A stretch of DNA of 64,000 bases from positions 62,001 to 126,000 of the forward strand of contig NZ_JAHCVK010000005.1 of the NCBI RefSeq assembly GCF_018476905.1, written 5' to 3'. The number at the start of each line of letters is the position of its first letter. Positions within the stretch are counted from its first letter, which is position 1. The translations under genes were made by a program, and so were the position numbers. This document shows positions 1-8,115 of this stretch, one piece after another. Under the pieces are notes generated by a model. It was not told the origin of the DNA. It did not search any database and was given only the letters and a program-made list of their open reading frames with translations. This DNA is from Geomobilimonas luticola (GTDB taxonomy: Bacteria > Desulfobacterota > Desulfuromonadia > Geobacterales > Geobacteraceae).

Positions 1-393
1 GTCAAGCGCCGCCTGGTAGAGGGGGACGGAGCCGATGCAGGCGGTGGTTTCGGCGATGATGGCGCGGCGGATCTCGTCCACCGGGCCGCCGGTGGAGAGG
101 TCCATGATGGCGTCGGCGCCGTGACGGACGGCGGTGCGCGCCTTTTCCAGCTCCTTGGTGATGTCCAGGTCGTCGGCGGAGGTGCCGATGTTGGCGTTCA
201 CCTTGGTGCGGAGCCCTTTTCCCACGGCCAGGGGGCGGCCGTTGCCGTGCTTAACGTTATGGCAGATGATGATGGTGCCGGCATTTATGCCGTCGCGGAT
301 GAACTCGGGGGACACCCCCTCGGCCAGCGCCGCCTCCTTCATCTTGTCGGTGATGATCCCCTTGCGGGCGTAATCAAGCTGCGTTTTCAACAT
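1..393 (-). CDS. thiC: Phosphomethylpyrimidine synthase ThiC, N-terminal part (runs off left edge)
   Basis: ThiC is the radical-SAM enzyme that rearranges aminoimidazole ribotide into HMP phosphate for thiamine synthesis. The 131 visible residues carry the family's conserved N-terminal stretch: LDYARKGIIT near the start, then KHGNGRPLAVGKGL and KVNANIGTS. The catalytic C-terminal cysteine motif lies outside the window. I chose the ATG at 393 because AAGGAG sits 7 nt upstream; the ATG at 399 is only 1 nt from it. The gene follows thiED by 62 bp on the same strand, so it is probably in the same riboswitch-controlled transcript. Identification is secure; only completeness is unknown. Confidence 0.93.
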   Translation of the reverse strand, partial: MLKTQLDYARKGIITDKMKEAALAEGVSPEFIRDGINAGTIIICHNVKHGNGRPLAVGKGLRTKVNANIGTSADDLDITKELEKARTAVRHGADAIMDLSTGGPVDEIRRAIIAETTACIGSVPLYQAALD

Positions 394-455
394 TGACATG
401 CTCCTTGAAATGAAAAGGAGGGATCGGAGCAGATGCCCCTTCCTCGCTTCCAGAA

Positions 456-1961
456 TTAATTGTCTTCGATAACCGGTCCCCGGTCACTGGTCCCTGGTCC
501 CTGCTTCTGCGCCGCGAGAAAATGATTCACCGGTCCATGCCCTTTACCTAGAGGCTGGGCGAGCTTGATGGCGGCGGTGATGAACTCCTTGGCCCTGCCT
601 ACGGCAGCAGGGAGAGGTTCTCCCTGGGCGAGGAAGGTGGCGATGGCGGAGGCGAGGGTGCAGCCGGTGCCATGGGTATTCTTGGTCAGGATGCGGGGGG
701 TCGGGTAGCGGGTGAAGGCGCTGCCGTCGAAAAGGATGTCCACCGCCGTTCCGTCGGGGAGATGTCCCCCCTTGATCAGCACGTTACGGACCCCCAGTCG
801 GTGGATGTGCCGGGCCGCTTCTTCCATCCCCGCTTCGTCCATGATGGAAAGTCCCGTCAGCTTTTCCGCCTCCGGCACGTTGGGGGTGAGGAGGTAGGTG
901 AGGGGGAGAAGCCCCGCCTTCAGGGTCGTGACGGCGGTGGCATCGATGAGGCTGGCTCCCCCCTTGGCGAGCATCACCGGGTCGACGACCACGATGCGCC
1001 GGCCGAACTCCTGGAGCCGGTCCGCCACCACCTGGACGATCTCCGCCGAAAAGAGCATGCCGGTCTTGACCACGTCTACCGGGATGTCGCTCAGGACGGC
1101 AGTGAGCTGCTCTCCCACGAAGTCGGCCGGGACGCCGTGGATGCCGGATACCCCCCGGGTGTTCTGGGCGGTGAGGGCGGTAATGACCGAGGAGCCGTAA
1201 CTCCCCAGGAGGGTAATGGTCTTCAGGTCGGCCTGGATGCCGGCACCCCCCCCCGAATCGCTGCCGGCGACAGTCAGCACAGCACCACGCGGCACGGTGG
1301 CCTTCCGGTTGAAGAGGAGGGCGAGTTCGGCGGCGGCCAGGGCAGGTTCCTTCTGCCCGAGTACCCCGGAAATGACGGCAACAGCGTCGGCGCCGCTGTC
1401 GATGACCCGTGCCCCGTTATTCCTGTTGATGCCGCCGATGGCGACGACGGGAATGCCGATGTGCGGCCTGACGGCCGCCAGGGTTTTCGGGCCTACCAGG
1501 TGCTCGATATCCTTGCTTCCCGTGGGGTACATGGCGCCGAACCCTATGTAGTCGGCGCCGGCCGCTTCCGCCCGTTGCGCTTCCTCCAGGTTGTGGGTGG
1601 AGACGCCGATGAGTTTTCGCGTGCCCAGAATTTTCCGCGCTTCCGCCAGGTCGCCGTCTTCCTGCCCCAGGTGCACGCCGTCCGCTTCAAGCTCCCGCGC
1701 CAGGTGCACGTCGTCGTTGACGATGAAAGTGACCCCCGCTGCGGCGCACATCTGCCGCAGTTCCCGTCCCAGTTCGGCCTTGGCGGCTCCGTTCCGCTCC
1801 TTGTTCCGGTACTGGAGCACGGAGATGCCGCCGCCGATGGCGTCACGGACCCTTTCAGGGAGGTTGCTCCCCTGGTCGGTGACGAGGTAGAGTCCCCTGA
1901 TCCGGGTTTCGATTGCCCCCCGGTCCACCACGAGCTTGAGAAAATCCTGGCTGCGCTTCAT
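456..1961 (-). CDS. thiED: Fused thiamine-phosphate synthase / HMP-P kinase (ThiE-ThiD)
   Basis: A 501-residue two-domain enzyme. Residues about 22-215 are ThiE (GLYLVTD, VSTHNLEEA, VVAIGGI), which joins HMP-PP to thiazole phosphate. Residues about 225-490 are ThiD (TVAGSDSGGGAGIQADLK, NTHGTGCTLASAI), which phosphorylates HMP-P. Domain order matches known ThiED fusions. The first ~21 residues (MKRSQDFLKLVVDRG...) precede the usual ThiE start, so a later start is possible; the SD at the ATG is weak (TTTGGGA). The last ~15 residues (QGPGTSDRGPVIEDN) are encoded by a GGTCCCT heptamer repeat rather than family sequence, meaning the original stop was overwritten. A TPP riboswitch and terminator lie upstream. 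Confidence 0.95.
   Translation of the reverse strand: MKRSQDFLKLVVDRGAIETRIRGLYLVTDQGSNLPERVRDAIGGGISVLQYRNKERNGAAKAELGRELRQMCAAAGVTFIVNDDVHLARELEADGVHLGQEDGDLAEARKILGTRKLIGVSTHNLEEAQRAEAAGADYIGFGAMYPTGSKDIEHLVGPKTLAAVRPHIGIPVVAIGGINRNNGARVIDSGADAVAVISGVLGQKEPALAAAELALLFNRKATVPRGAVLTVAGSDSGGGAGIQADLKTITLLGSYGSSVITALTAQNTRGVSGIHGVPADFVGEQLTAVLSDIPVDVVKTGMLFSAEIVQVVADRLQEFGRRIVVVDPVMLAKGGASLIDATAVTTLKAGLLPLTYLLTPNVPEAEKLTGLSIMDEAGMEEAARHIHRLGVRNVLIKGGHLPDGTAVDILFDGSAFTRYPTPRILTKNTHGTGCTLASAIATFLAQGEPLPAAVGRAKEFITAAIKLAQPLGKGHGPVNHFLAAQKQGPGTSDRGPVIEDN
475..503. repeat. Family A heptamer array (GGTCCCN orientation) at the end of thiED
   Basis: Four consecutive 7-nt units (GGTCCCC, GGTCACT, GGTCCCT, GGTCCCT). 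They overlap the 3' end of thiED and encode part of its C-terminal tail. The sequence before the array, AACCGGTCCCC, resembles the TTTACCGGTCCC junction of the right arms at purE, yedF and rsmI. Confidence 0.85.
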
Positions 1962-1983
1962 CGGTATCCCAAATACTTCTGCT

Positions 1984-2019
1984 GAAAATCAAAAAGCCGC
2001 GACAAAAAGGTCACGGCTT
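1984..2019 (-). terminator. Intrinsic terminator in the thiED leader (riboswitch expression platform)
   Basis: On the minus strand AAGCCGTGAC and GTCGCGGCTT form a 10-bp stem (one G-T pair) around a CTTTTT loop, at 1994-2019, followed by a T-rich run (TTTGATTTTC). It lies between the TPP aptamer and the thiED start. This fits transcription attenuation: TPP binding would favour termination. Confidence 0.8.
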
Positions 2020-2049
2020 CCCACTGCGATGATTGGGGAAAGAGTGCCG

Positions 2050-2131
2050 CTTTCCTACGCCGGTGCAAACCGGATCAGGTTCAAAGGGTTTGAGGCCGCA
2101 GGCCTCATCTCAGTTCTTGCGAACTCCCCCA
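2050..2131 (-). promoter_or_regulatory. TPP riboswitch (THI element)
   Basis: Read on the minus strand, the conserved THI-box blocks are present: GGGGGAGTTCGC, then ACTGAGATGAGG, then CCTTTGAACCTGATCCGG, then CACCGGCGTAGGAAAG. These are the pyrimidine-binding CUGAGA and pyrophosphate-sensing CUGAUC..GCGUAGGGAA-type segments of the TPP aptamer. It sits upstream of thiED-thiC, the expected regulon. Confidence 0.95.
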
Positions 2132-2155
2132 GCTGGCTGTCGATTGTGGCCTTGC

Positions 2156-2184
2156 AGACTACGGGATTATTGCCCATAAGTCAA
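2156..2184 (-). promoter_or_regulatory. Probable sigma70 promoter for the thiED-thiC leader
   Basis: On the minus strand TTGACT (2179-2184) and TAGTCT (2156-2161) are separated by 17 nt, which would start transcription about 15-20 nt before the TPP aptamer. The -35 is strong and the -10 is a partial match. Confidence 0.55.
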
Positions 2185-2240
2185 TGAATTTTCCGGTTTT
2201 AGGCTTTACAGGGAAGGGGGATAAGTGGTAGAAAAAGGCC

Positions 2241-2344
2241 GGGACTCGGGACTCGGGACCAGGGACCAGGGACCAGGGACCAGGGACCAGGAAGCCGGGA
2301 AGTTCAAAATGCATACTTCAAAATTCAACATTCAAAATTCATAA
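2241..2344. repeat. Family A heptamers (7 units) followed by family B heptamers (6 units) before alr
   Basis: 2241-2289 holds two GGGACTC and five GGGACCA units in perfect 7-nt register. After a short link, 2303-2344 holds TTCAAAA, TGCATAC, TTCAAAA, TTCAACA, TTCAAAA, TTCATAA, also in 7-nt register. The block ends 12 nt before the alr start and appears to have displaced its Shine-Dalgarno region. Confidence 0.9.
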
Positions 2345-2355
2345 TTGGACTCATT

Positions 2356-3495
2356 ATGGACAGTCGCCCCACCATAGCGGAAATCGACCTGGCGGCGCTT
2401 CGGCACAATTTCAGCCAGGTTCGCGCCACAATCCCCTCCGACTGCGGCATCCTTGCCGTGGTCAAGGCGGACGCCTACGGTCACGGCTTCATGGATATCT
2501 CCCTGGAACTGGAATCCCTCGGGGTGACCGCCTTCGGCGTGGCGTTTCTGGCCGAAGGTATACAGCTGCGCAAGAGTGGCATCGACCGGCCGATTCTCCT
2601 CCTCGGCGGCATCTACCCGGGGCAGGAGAAGAAGTGCGTCGGCTTCAACCTTTCCACCTCCCTCTTCGGCATCGAGCAGGCCCGGGCACTCAACGAGACG
2701 GCCGGCCGACTCTACCGCAAGGCACGTGTCCATGTGAAGATCGACACCGGCATGGGACGGCTCGGGATTCCCGCCGCCGAGGCGGGTTCCTTTTTCCGGG
2801 AACTCAAGGGGCTTTCCCACCTGGAACTGGAGGGGGTCATTTCCCATTTTGCCTCTGCCGACGAACTGGACGAAGCGGGCTGCGACTACACTGCCCGCCA
2901 GGCAGGCCTTTTCGCGGCCGCCCTGGCGGAGGCCCATGGCCAGGGGTTTACCCCCCGCTACGTGCATATCGCCAACAGCGCTGCGGTATTCAGCCAGAAG
3001 GTCCCCTTCTGCAACCTGGTCCGCCCCGGCATCGTCCTCTACGGGGCGCTCCCCTCCGCCGACTTTGCGGGGAAGATGGATGTCAGGCCGGTGCTCCGCC
3101 TGAAAAGCCGGATCGCCATGCTCAAGCGGGTCGAGCCGGGGACGAGCATCAGCTACGCCCGGCGCTACACCGCTTCCGATCGCCGGCTCATCGCCAGCGT
3201 GCCGGTGGGGTATGCGGACGGGTACAGCCGCGGCCTCACCAACCGGGGTGAAACGCTGGTCCGCGGCCAGCGGGCACCGGTGGTCGGGACGGTCTGCATG
3301 GACTGGATCATGCTCGACGTGACTGACATACCCGGCGTGACGGTGGGGGACGAGGTGACCCTCCTGGGGTGCGACGGCAACGGCAACTGCATCCATGCCG
3401 AAGAGTTGGCGGAGAAGGCGGGGACCATCCCCTACGAGATCTTCTGCGGCATCAGCAAGCGGGTGCCGCGGGTCTATCTCCATGCTTCCCGGTAG
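2356..3495 (+). CDS. alr: Alanine racemase
   Basis: A PLP enzyme making D-alanine for peptidoglycan; cytoplasmic. At 379 residues it has the normal family length. The PLP lysine is K37 in [11 protein letters not shown]. The opposite-face catalytic tyrosine is Y267 in SISYARRYT. The C-terminal beta domain carries [14 protein letters not shown]. The ATG at 2356 gives the expected N-terminus ([13 protein letters not shown]), but no good Shine-Dalgarno is visible because family B repeats end 12 nt upstream. This may reduce translation or reflect leaderless-like initiation. It is the first gene of a plus-strand group leading to selD. Confidence 0.96.
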   Translation: MDSRPTIAEIDLAALRHNFSQVRATIPSDCGILAVVKADAYGHGFMDISLELESLGVTAFGVAFLAEGIQLRKSGIDRPILLLGGIYPGQEKKCVGFNLSTSLFGIEQARALNETAGRLYRKARVHVKIDTGMGRLGIPAAEAGSFFRELKGLSHLELEGVISHFASADELDEAGCDYTARQAGLFAAALAEAHGQGFTPRYVHIANSAAVFSQKVPFCNLVRPGIVLYGALPSADFAGKMDVRPVLRLKSRIAMLKRVEPGTSISYARRYTASDRRLIASVPVGYADGYSRGLTNRGETLVRGQRAPVVGTVCMDWIMLDVTDIPGVTVGDEVTLLGCDGNGNCIHAEELAEKAGTIPYEIFCGISKRVPRVYLHASR

Positions 3496-3627
3496 AGGCT
3501 CTGCAAAAGTCTCTGGTTGATCCGGTGTATGCGCATCATAACCCCCCTCAATCCCCCCTTATCTAAGGGGGGAAGCGAGCGGAGCGAAGCAGGGGGGTAC
3601 AGATTCTGCAGTTTTTTTGCAGGACCT
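3496..3627. repeat. MITE-like element with imperfect terminal inverted repeats, between alr and selD
   Basis: The ends AGGCTCTGCAAAAG (3496-3509) and, inverted, AGGTCCTGCAAAAA (3614-3627) match at 11 of 14 positions. The 132-bp interior carries a C-rich/G-rich palindrome (CCCCCCTCAATCCCCC... and AGGGGGG... motifs, 3541-3597) related to family D. No ORF is present. It begins right after the alr stop and ends 10 nt before the selD ATG. Confidence 0.6.
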
Positions 3628-3637
3628 TAGAGGATTT

Positions 3638-4678
3638 ATGACCAAACAGAAGATTAAACTTACCTCCATGGTGAAAGCGGCCGGTTGAGCGGCTAAACTG
3701 GGCCCGGCGGGCCTGGAAGACGCTTTGCGGGGGGTGGAACGGTCAGCCGATCCAGCCCTGCTGGTCGGGATGGAGACTGCCGACGACGCCGGGGTCTACC
3801 GGCTCGGGGAGAGGCTCGCCCTGGTGGAGACCGCCGACATCATCACCCCCCTGGTGGACGACCCGTTCACCTTCGGGAGGATCGCCGCCGCCAATGCCCT
3901 GTCCGATGTCTATGCCATGGGGGGGAGGCCGGTGACCGCCATGAATCTCGTCTTTTTTCCCGCCTGTTCCCTGCCGCTCCAGGTGCTCGGCGATATCCTG
4001 GCCGGTGGCCAGGCGGCGATGGGGGAGGCGGGGGTCTGTCTCGTGGGAGGGCATACGGTTGAGGACGACGAGCTCAAGTACGGCCTGTCCGTTACCGGTA
4101 CCATCGACCCGGACCGGATCGTGCGCAACTCCACGGCCCGCCCCGGCGACCGGCTCATCCTCACCAAACCCCTGGGGACCGGCATCGTCACCACCGCCAT
4201 CAAGGCGGAGATGGCCCCCGGCAACGTGGCGGCCGAAGCGATCCGCTGGATGACGACGCTCAATGCCGTCGCGGCGGAGATCATGCTGGAATGCGGGGCG
4301 AGCGCCGCCACGGACGTGACCGGCTTCGGCCTCATGGGTCATGCCGCCGAGATGGCCCGTGGCGCCGGTGTCACCCTCCGCCTGGAACGCCGGCAGGTAC
4401 CGGTCATGGCCGGCGTCGGGGAACTCGTCGCCGACGGACTCGTCCCGGCCGGCTGCTACCGTAACCGTGACCATTATGGGGCAATGGTGGCGGGGGAGGG
4501 TGGCACGGGAGATGACCTCCTGCCGCTGTTCGACCCCCAGACCTCGGGGGGGCTCCTCGTCTCTCTGGACCCGGTGGCCGCCGAACGTTTCCTGGCGCTT
4601 GCCGCCGAACGGGGCTGCTTTGCCGTTGCCATCGGCGACGTGCTTTCCCTCGGAGAATACCCCCTTGTCATCACCTAG
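3638..4678 (+). CDS. selD: Selenophosphate synthetase SelD containing selenocysteine (in-frame UGA, residue 17)
   Basis: SelD makes selenophosphate from selenide and ATP, the selenium donor for Sec-tRNA. Reading from the ATG at 3638 gives [20 protein letters not shown]; the TGA at 3686-3688 falls exactly where E. coli SelD has Cys17, and Lys20 is conserved. After the UGA the frame continues for 329 residues with SelD blocks ([51 protein letters not shown]). A gene finder that treats TGA as stop would start at 3725 and lose the active site. A SECIS-like hairpin follows the UGA. AGAGGA lies just upstream of the ATG. The ASKHA gene downstream overlaps its 3' end. Confidence 0.93.
3686..3716 (+). 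promoter_or_regulatory. Bacterial SECIS-like hairpin after the selD UGA
   Basis: GGCCC (3701-3705) pairs with GGGCC (3709-3713) around a GGC loop, beginning 12 nt after the UGA. Bacterial SECIS elements sit at about this distance inside the ORF and are bound by SelB. The loop is small, so the exact fold is uncertain, but UGA readthrough is needed for any functional product. Confidence 0.55.
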
Positions 4679-5981
4679 GCGCCTTGCCATCGCCATCGAC
4701 CTCGGCACCACCACCATCGCCGCCTCCCTCCTGGATACGGCCACCGGCGAACGGCTCGCCATGGCCGGCTGCCTCAACCCCCAGCGACTTTACGGCGCCG
4801 ACGTCGTTTCCCGCCTTGAGGCGGCCCATGCCTCTGCCGATGACCGGCAAACGATGTCCGCCCTCGTCAATGGGGCGCTGGCGGACCTGGTCAAGGAACT
4901 GCTCGGCGGCGCCGGTGCCAGCCCTGCTGACCTGACCGGCGTCGCCATCGCCGGCAATCCGGCCATGGAACATCTCCTCCTGGGGCAGCCGGTGGAATCA
5001 CTCGCCTTCCCCCCCTACCGCCCGCTCTTCACCGCTGGCCGGACCATGACGACCGACGAACTCGGTTGGGACGTGACCGTGCCGGCGATGGTCTTCCCCC
5101 TCCCGGGCGGTTTCGTCGGTGGCGACCTGGTGGCTTTCCTTTTCGGTGTCGAATTGGCTTGTTCCCGGGTCCCGAGTCTTCAGGCCCGTAGTCCGGGGCC
5201 CGAGTCCCGAGTTTTCGGTCCCCGCCTGTTCCTCGACCTGGGGACCAACGGCGAACTGGCGCTCCAGGTGGGAGAGAGGACAGTAGCCACCTCGGCAGCC
5301 GCCGGCCCCGCCTTCGAAGGGGGAAATCTCGCCTGCGGCATGGCCGCCCTGGCGGGTGCCATCAACCGGGTGACGATAGCCGGCGACCGGCTGGAGCTGT
5401 CCGTCATCGGCGGCGGCACTCCTGCGGGGGTCTGCGGTTCCGGCGTGATCGAGACCATCGCCGGACTTCTGCAGGCGGGTGTCATCGACGGTACCGGCCG
5501 ACTCCTCACCCTTGAGGAAATCCCTTCCAACCTGGCCAACCGGCTGGAGGAGATGGCCGGCCAGCTGGCCTTCGTCCTCTACCGGGATGCCCGGACCACG
5601 GTCTACCTCTCCCAGGAGGATATCCGCCAGGTCCAGCTCGCCAAAGGGGCCATCCGGGCCGGTATGGAGGTTCTCTGCGAGCGGGCCGGCATAACCTTCG
5701 ACGCCATCCGGGAGGTGATTCTGACCGGTTCCTTCGGTGCCGAACTCTCCCCCCGCTCCCTGAAAAACCTTGGAATTTTCACCGAAAACATGATAGAAAG
5801 AGCGAGCTTTGTCCGGGAGGGTGCCCTCCGGGGAGTAGAGCGGGCGCTCTGCGCCCCCGACGGGTTCGACCGGGTGGCACACCTGGCGGAGTCCATCCGG
5901 GTCATTCCCCTTTCCGGCACCCCTGCCTTTGAGGAACACTTTCTCGAACAGATGAATTTCCCCTCGCTCCACGATGCGTAA
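4665..5981 (+). CDS. ASKHA-domain protein, RACo-like corrinoid activator C-terminal type (DUF4445)
   Basis: A 438-residue ATPase-fold protein resembling the ASKHA part of reductive activators of corrinoid enzymes. Visible blocks are [16 protein letters not shown] at the start, [42 protein letters not shown] and [17 protein letters not shown]. The N-terminal [2Fe-2S] domain of full RACo proteins is absent. I chose the TTG at 4665 (GGAGA about 9 nt upstream), which overlaps the selD 3' end and suggests translational coupling. Residues about 165-185 ([19 protein letters not shown]) are encoded by eight degenerate 7-nt units and look inserted between two conserved blocks. The substrate is unknown; a corrinoid methyltransferase partner is not in the window. 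Confidence 0.75.
   Translation: MSSPRRLAIAIDLGTTTIAASLLDTATGERLAMAGCLNPQRLYGADVVSRLEAAHASADDRQTMSALVNGALADLVKELLGGAGASPADLTGVAIAGNPAMEHLLLGQPVESLAFPPYRPLFTAGRTMTTDELGWDVTVPAMVFPLPGGFVGGDLVAFLFGVELACSRVPSLQARSPGPESRVFGPRLFLDLGTNGELALQVGERTVATSAAAGPAFEGGNLACGMAALAGAINRVTIAGDRLELSVIGGGTPAGVCGSGVIETIAGLLQAGVIDGTGRLLTLEEIPSNLANRLEEMAGQLAFVLYRDARTTVYLSQEDIRQVQLAKGAIRAGMEVLCERAGITFDAIREVILTGSFGAELSPRSLKNLGIFTENMIERASFVREGALRGVERALCAPDGFDRVAHLAESIRVIPLSGTPAFEEHFLEQMNFPSLHDA
5161..5216. repeat. Degenerate family A heptamers inside the ASKHA gene
   Basis: Eight successive 7-nt units (GTTCCCG, GGTCCCG, AGTCTTC, AGGCCCG, TAGTCCG, GGGCCCG, AGTCCCG, AGTTTTC) fill 56 bp with no break in register. The reading frame stays open through them, and the encoded peptide interrupts otherwise conserved ASKHA sequence. 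Confidence 0.8.
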
Positions 5982-6086
5982 CCCTCAAGCAGGATTGGAA
6001 AAATGAAGGCTCTACACCATCCAATTAATCAGGGAAATGATTAGATTGATGGCAATTCCCCTCTTTCGCTGCTTTATTTCACCCCA

Positions 6087-8003
6087 TTGGATATAACATC
6101 AGTGCCCCTTATGTCTTCCTTCTTACACTTATATAAGCGAAGCGGGGAATATTCCCATCCGGTAACACCGGTCACCGTCCTGTATGTGCTGCTGGGGGGT
6201 GTTCTGGCGGGAATGACGGCTGTTACCGGTCTCTGTGACCCGGATACCTGGTGGGTTATCGCCGATGGCAACCGCATCCTTGCGGGAGATTTTTCCCCTA
6301 CCAACGCCTATTCCCATGCGTTTGGCTCCCATCAGTGGAACCAGATCGAATGGCTTTCGTCTGTTGTCATCGCTATTTTCGCAAAACTTGTGGGTCTCGA
6401 TAACCTGACGCTCCTGCAGGTGATCATTTCCCTTGCCATTGCAGCGGTGGTGGCGGATATGACCCGCCGCGAAAGCGGAGAGATGTCTCCGCTGGTCTTC
6501 TTTTCCCTGTTTGTTTGCATGCTAGTGTCACTGCGTATCCGTCTCACGGCGCGTGCGGAACTGTTTTCTCTGCTGTTCTCTGCGGTGCTGTTAAACCTGT
6601 GGCTGCGACGAGTACCCAAATTCACTCTCCTCTCTGGTCTGTTGGGGGTGTTATGGGGGAACATGCATCCCGGTGTCATATATGGTCTTGGCATGATCTG
6701 CATCTTTGCCGTTTCGTCGTTTCTTGCAGGAGACAAGAGCGCGTCAAAGCGGGGGGGCTTCGGTGCCTTGGCTTTTTTTGCCGGATCTCTCTGCAACCCC
6801 TTTGGTTTTCTCAATTACTGGCATGTTATTGACACGTTGCTCTTTGTTCAAACACAGAAACTGAAGATAGCCGAAATGAACGCTCCTGTTCTGTGGCAGC
6901 ATCCTACATTCATTATATCGATGATCCTGGCGGCATTGTGTGTAATTCCGGCACTTGTCAGGCGACACTTTTTATTCCTGCTCTTGTTTCTTCTCTTTTT
7001 CCCTCTGGCGTTCAAGGTCAAACGCTTCGTTCCCTACCCTGTGATGCTGCTTCTCCCGTTTACCCACTCTTATGTGAAGGAGGCCATCGCGTATCTTGCG
7101 AAGAAATGGGACTGGCGTCCGACCACGTATGCCATTCCTGCAGCTCTGTTAATATTCTGCGTCTGGGCAGCAGTTGCAGAACTGAAAATCTGGTGGCCTG
7201 TCCAGCCTTTTGAATGGAAAGTCAATTATCGATTCCTTCCATCCGGCGCCGCAGATTTCATTGACCGCTACAATCCTCCGGGCAACGTGTTCAATGATTT
7301 TAATCATGGCGGTTATCTCGCATGGCGCTTTTATCCCCAGCGCAGGATATTTATTGATGGACGCGTTCCTGCATATACGACGGAAGTCATGGACGAATAC
7401 ATTCAAGCGTCAGTTGGTCCACCTGGTGCGTTGAATGCACTGCTGAACAAATACAGTATGGATGTGGCGATTGTCGACCGTGCGGACCGCATCTACGATC
7501 ATGGTGCTTTCGAGCGGAAATTCCACATGCTCGGATGGGAACTGGTGTATATCGAGGGGGCGGCTTTTGTGTATGTCCGGCCGGGTTCGGCCGCTGCAAA
7601 AGCCGTAACGGCGCCGAGGTTCAGAGCGCTGAAACCACTGGCTTCACCCGAAGAATTGCATGTAACGGCACAAGCCAGCCCGGCGGTTCTGATCGGCGAA
7701 TTGTCGCGCATTGATCCGCAACGTCTGCTCACCCGCTATGACTTCCAGGCATACGGCTCTGCTGCCTATTCCGCCCATCGCCCCGATCTTGCCTACAGCT
7801 TTCTCGCAGCCGGGATGCAGCGTTTCCCTGCCGATATCGATTTGATGTATGGCTGTGCCGTGACGCTCAAAGACCTGGGGCGTTACCGTGAAGCGCGCAA
7901 CCTTCTTTCCGTCGTGATAAAAGACGCCAGAAATCCCGACAAAGCCGATAATGCACGGCGAATGCTGCAGCAGATTCCTTCGGAACGCAATGGCCATCTT
8001 TAG
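6087..8003 (+). CDS. Polytopic membrane protein with C-terminal TPR-like region, function unknown
   Basis: The protein has 638 residues. The N-terminal ~350 residues contain many hydrophobic segments and an acidic/aromatic early loop (TGLCDPDTWWVIADGN; SHQWNQIEWLS) typical of GT-C-like membrane proteins. A soluble middle part follows (FNDFNHGGYLAWRFYPQRRIFIDGR), then a C-terminal TPR-like stretch (RPDLAYSFLAAGMQRFP, LKDLGRYREARNLLSVV). I do not recognise a precise family. The ATG at 6087 and the ATG at 6111 (MSSFLHLYKR) are both possible; neither has a clear Shine-Dalgarno. It lies upstream of purH, near other GT-C/TPR proteins, suggesting a glycan or envelope role. Confidence 0.6.
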   Translation: MDITSVPLMSSFLHLYKRSGEYSHPVTPVTVLYVLLGGVLAGMTAVTGLCDPDTWWVIADGNRILAGDFSPTNAYSHAFGSHQWNQIEWLSSVVIAIFAKLVGLDNLTLLQVIISLAIAAVVADMTRRESGEMSPLVFFSLFVCMLVSLRIRLTARAELFSLLFSAVLLNLWLRRVPKFTLLSGLLGVLWGNMHPGVIYGLGMICIFAVSSFLAGDKSASKRGGFGALAFFAGSLCNPFGFLNYWHVIDTLLFVQTQKLKIAEMNAPVLWQHPTFIISMILAALCVIPALVRRHFLFLLLFLLFFPLAFKVKRFVPYPVMLLLPFTHSYVKEAIAYLAKKWDWRPTTYAIPAALLIFCVWAAVAELKIWWPVQPFEWKVNYRFLPSGAADFIDRYNPPGNVFNDFNHGGYLAWRFYPQRRIFIDGRVPAYTTEVMDEYIQASVGPPGALNALLNKYSMDVAIVDRADRIYDHGAFERKFHMLGWELVYIEGAAFVYVRPGSAAAKAVTAPRFRALKPLASPEELHVTAQASPAVLIGELSRIDPQRLLTRYDFQAYGSAAYSAHRPDLAYSFLAAGMQRFPADIDLMYGCAVTLKDLGRYREARNLLSVVIKDARNPDKADNARRMLQQIPSERNGHL

Positions 8004-8023
8004 AGCAGGAAGGGACATAGTGG

Positions 8024-8052
8024 TTGAAATGCCCCGCTGATTTGTGTAAAAA
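8024..8052 (+). promoter_or_regulatory. Candidate sigma70 promoter for purH
   Basis: TTGAAA (8024-8029) and TAAAAA (8047-8052) are spaced by 17 nt in the gap before purH. It is the only convincing pair between the upstream membrane-protein stop and the purH start. Moderate match only. Confidence 0.4.
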
Positions 8053-8115
8053 TTGCACTTTCCTTTTCTTTCTTTTCCCCACACATTCAATCCACACAAA
8101 GGAGTATTCACAACC

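Noticed and set aside
3725-4678. selD starting at 3725 (317 residues)
   Set aside because: That start lies after the UGA and drops the catalytic loop. The upstream frame through UGA aligns with full SelD and has Lys20.
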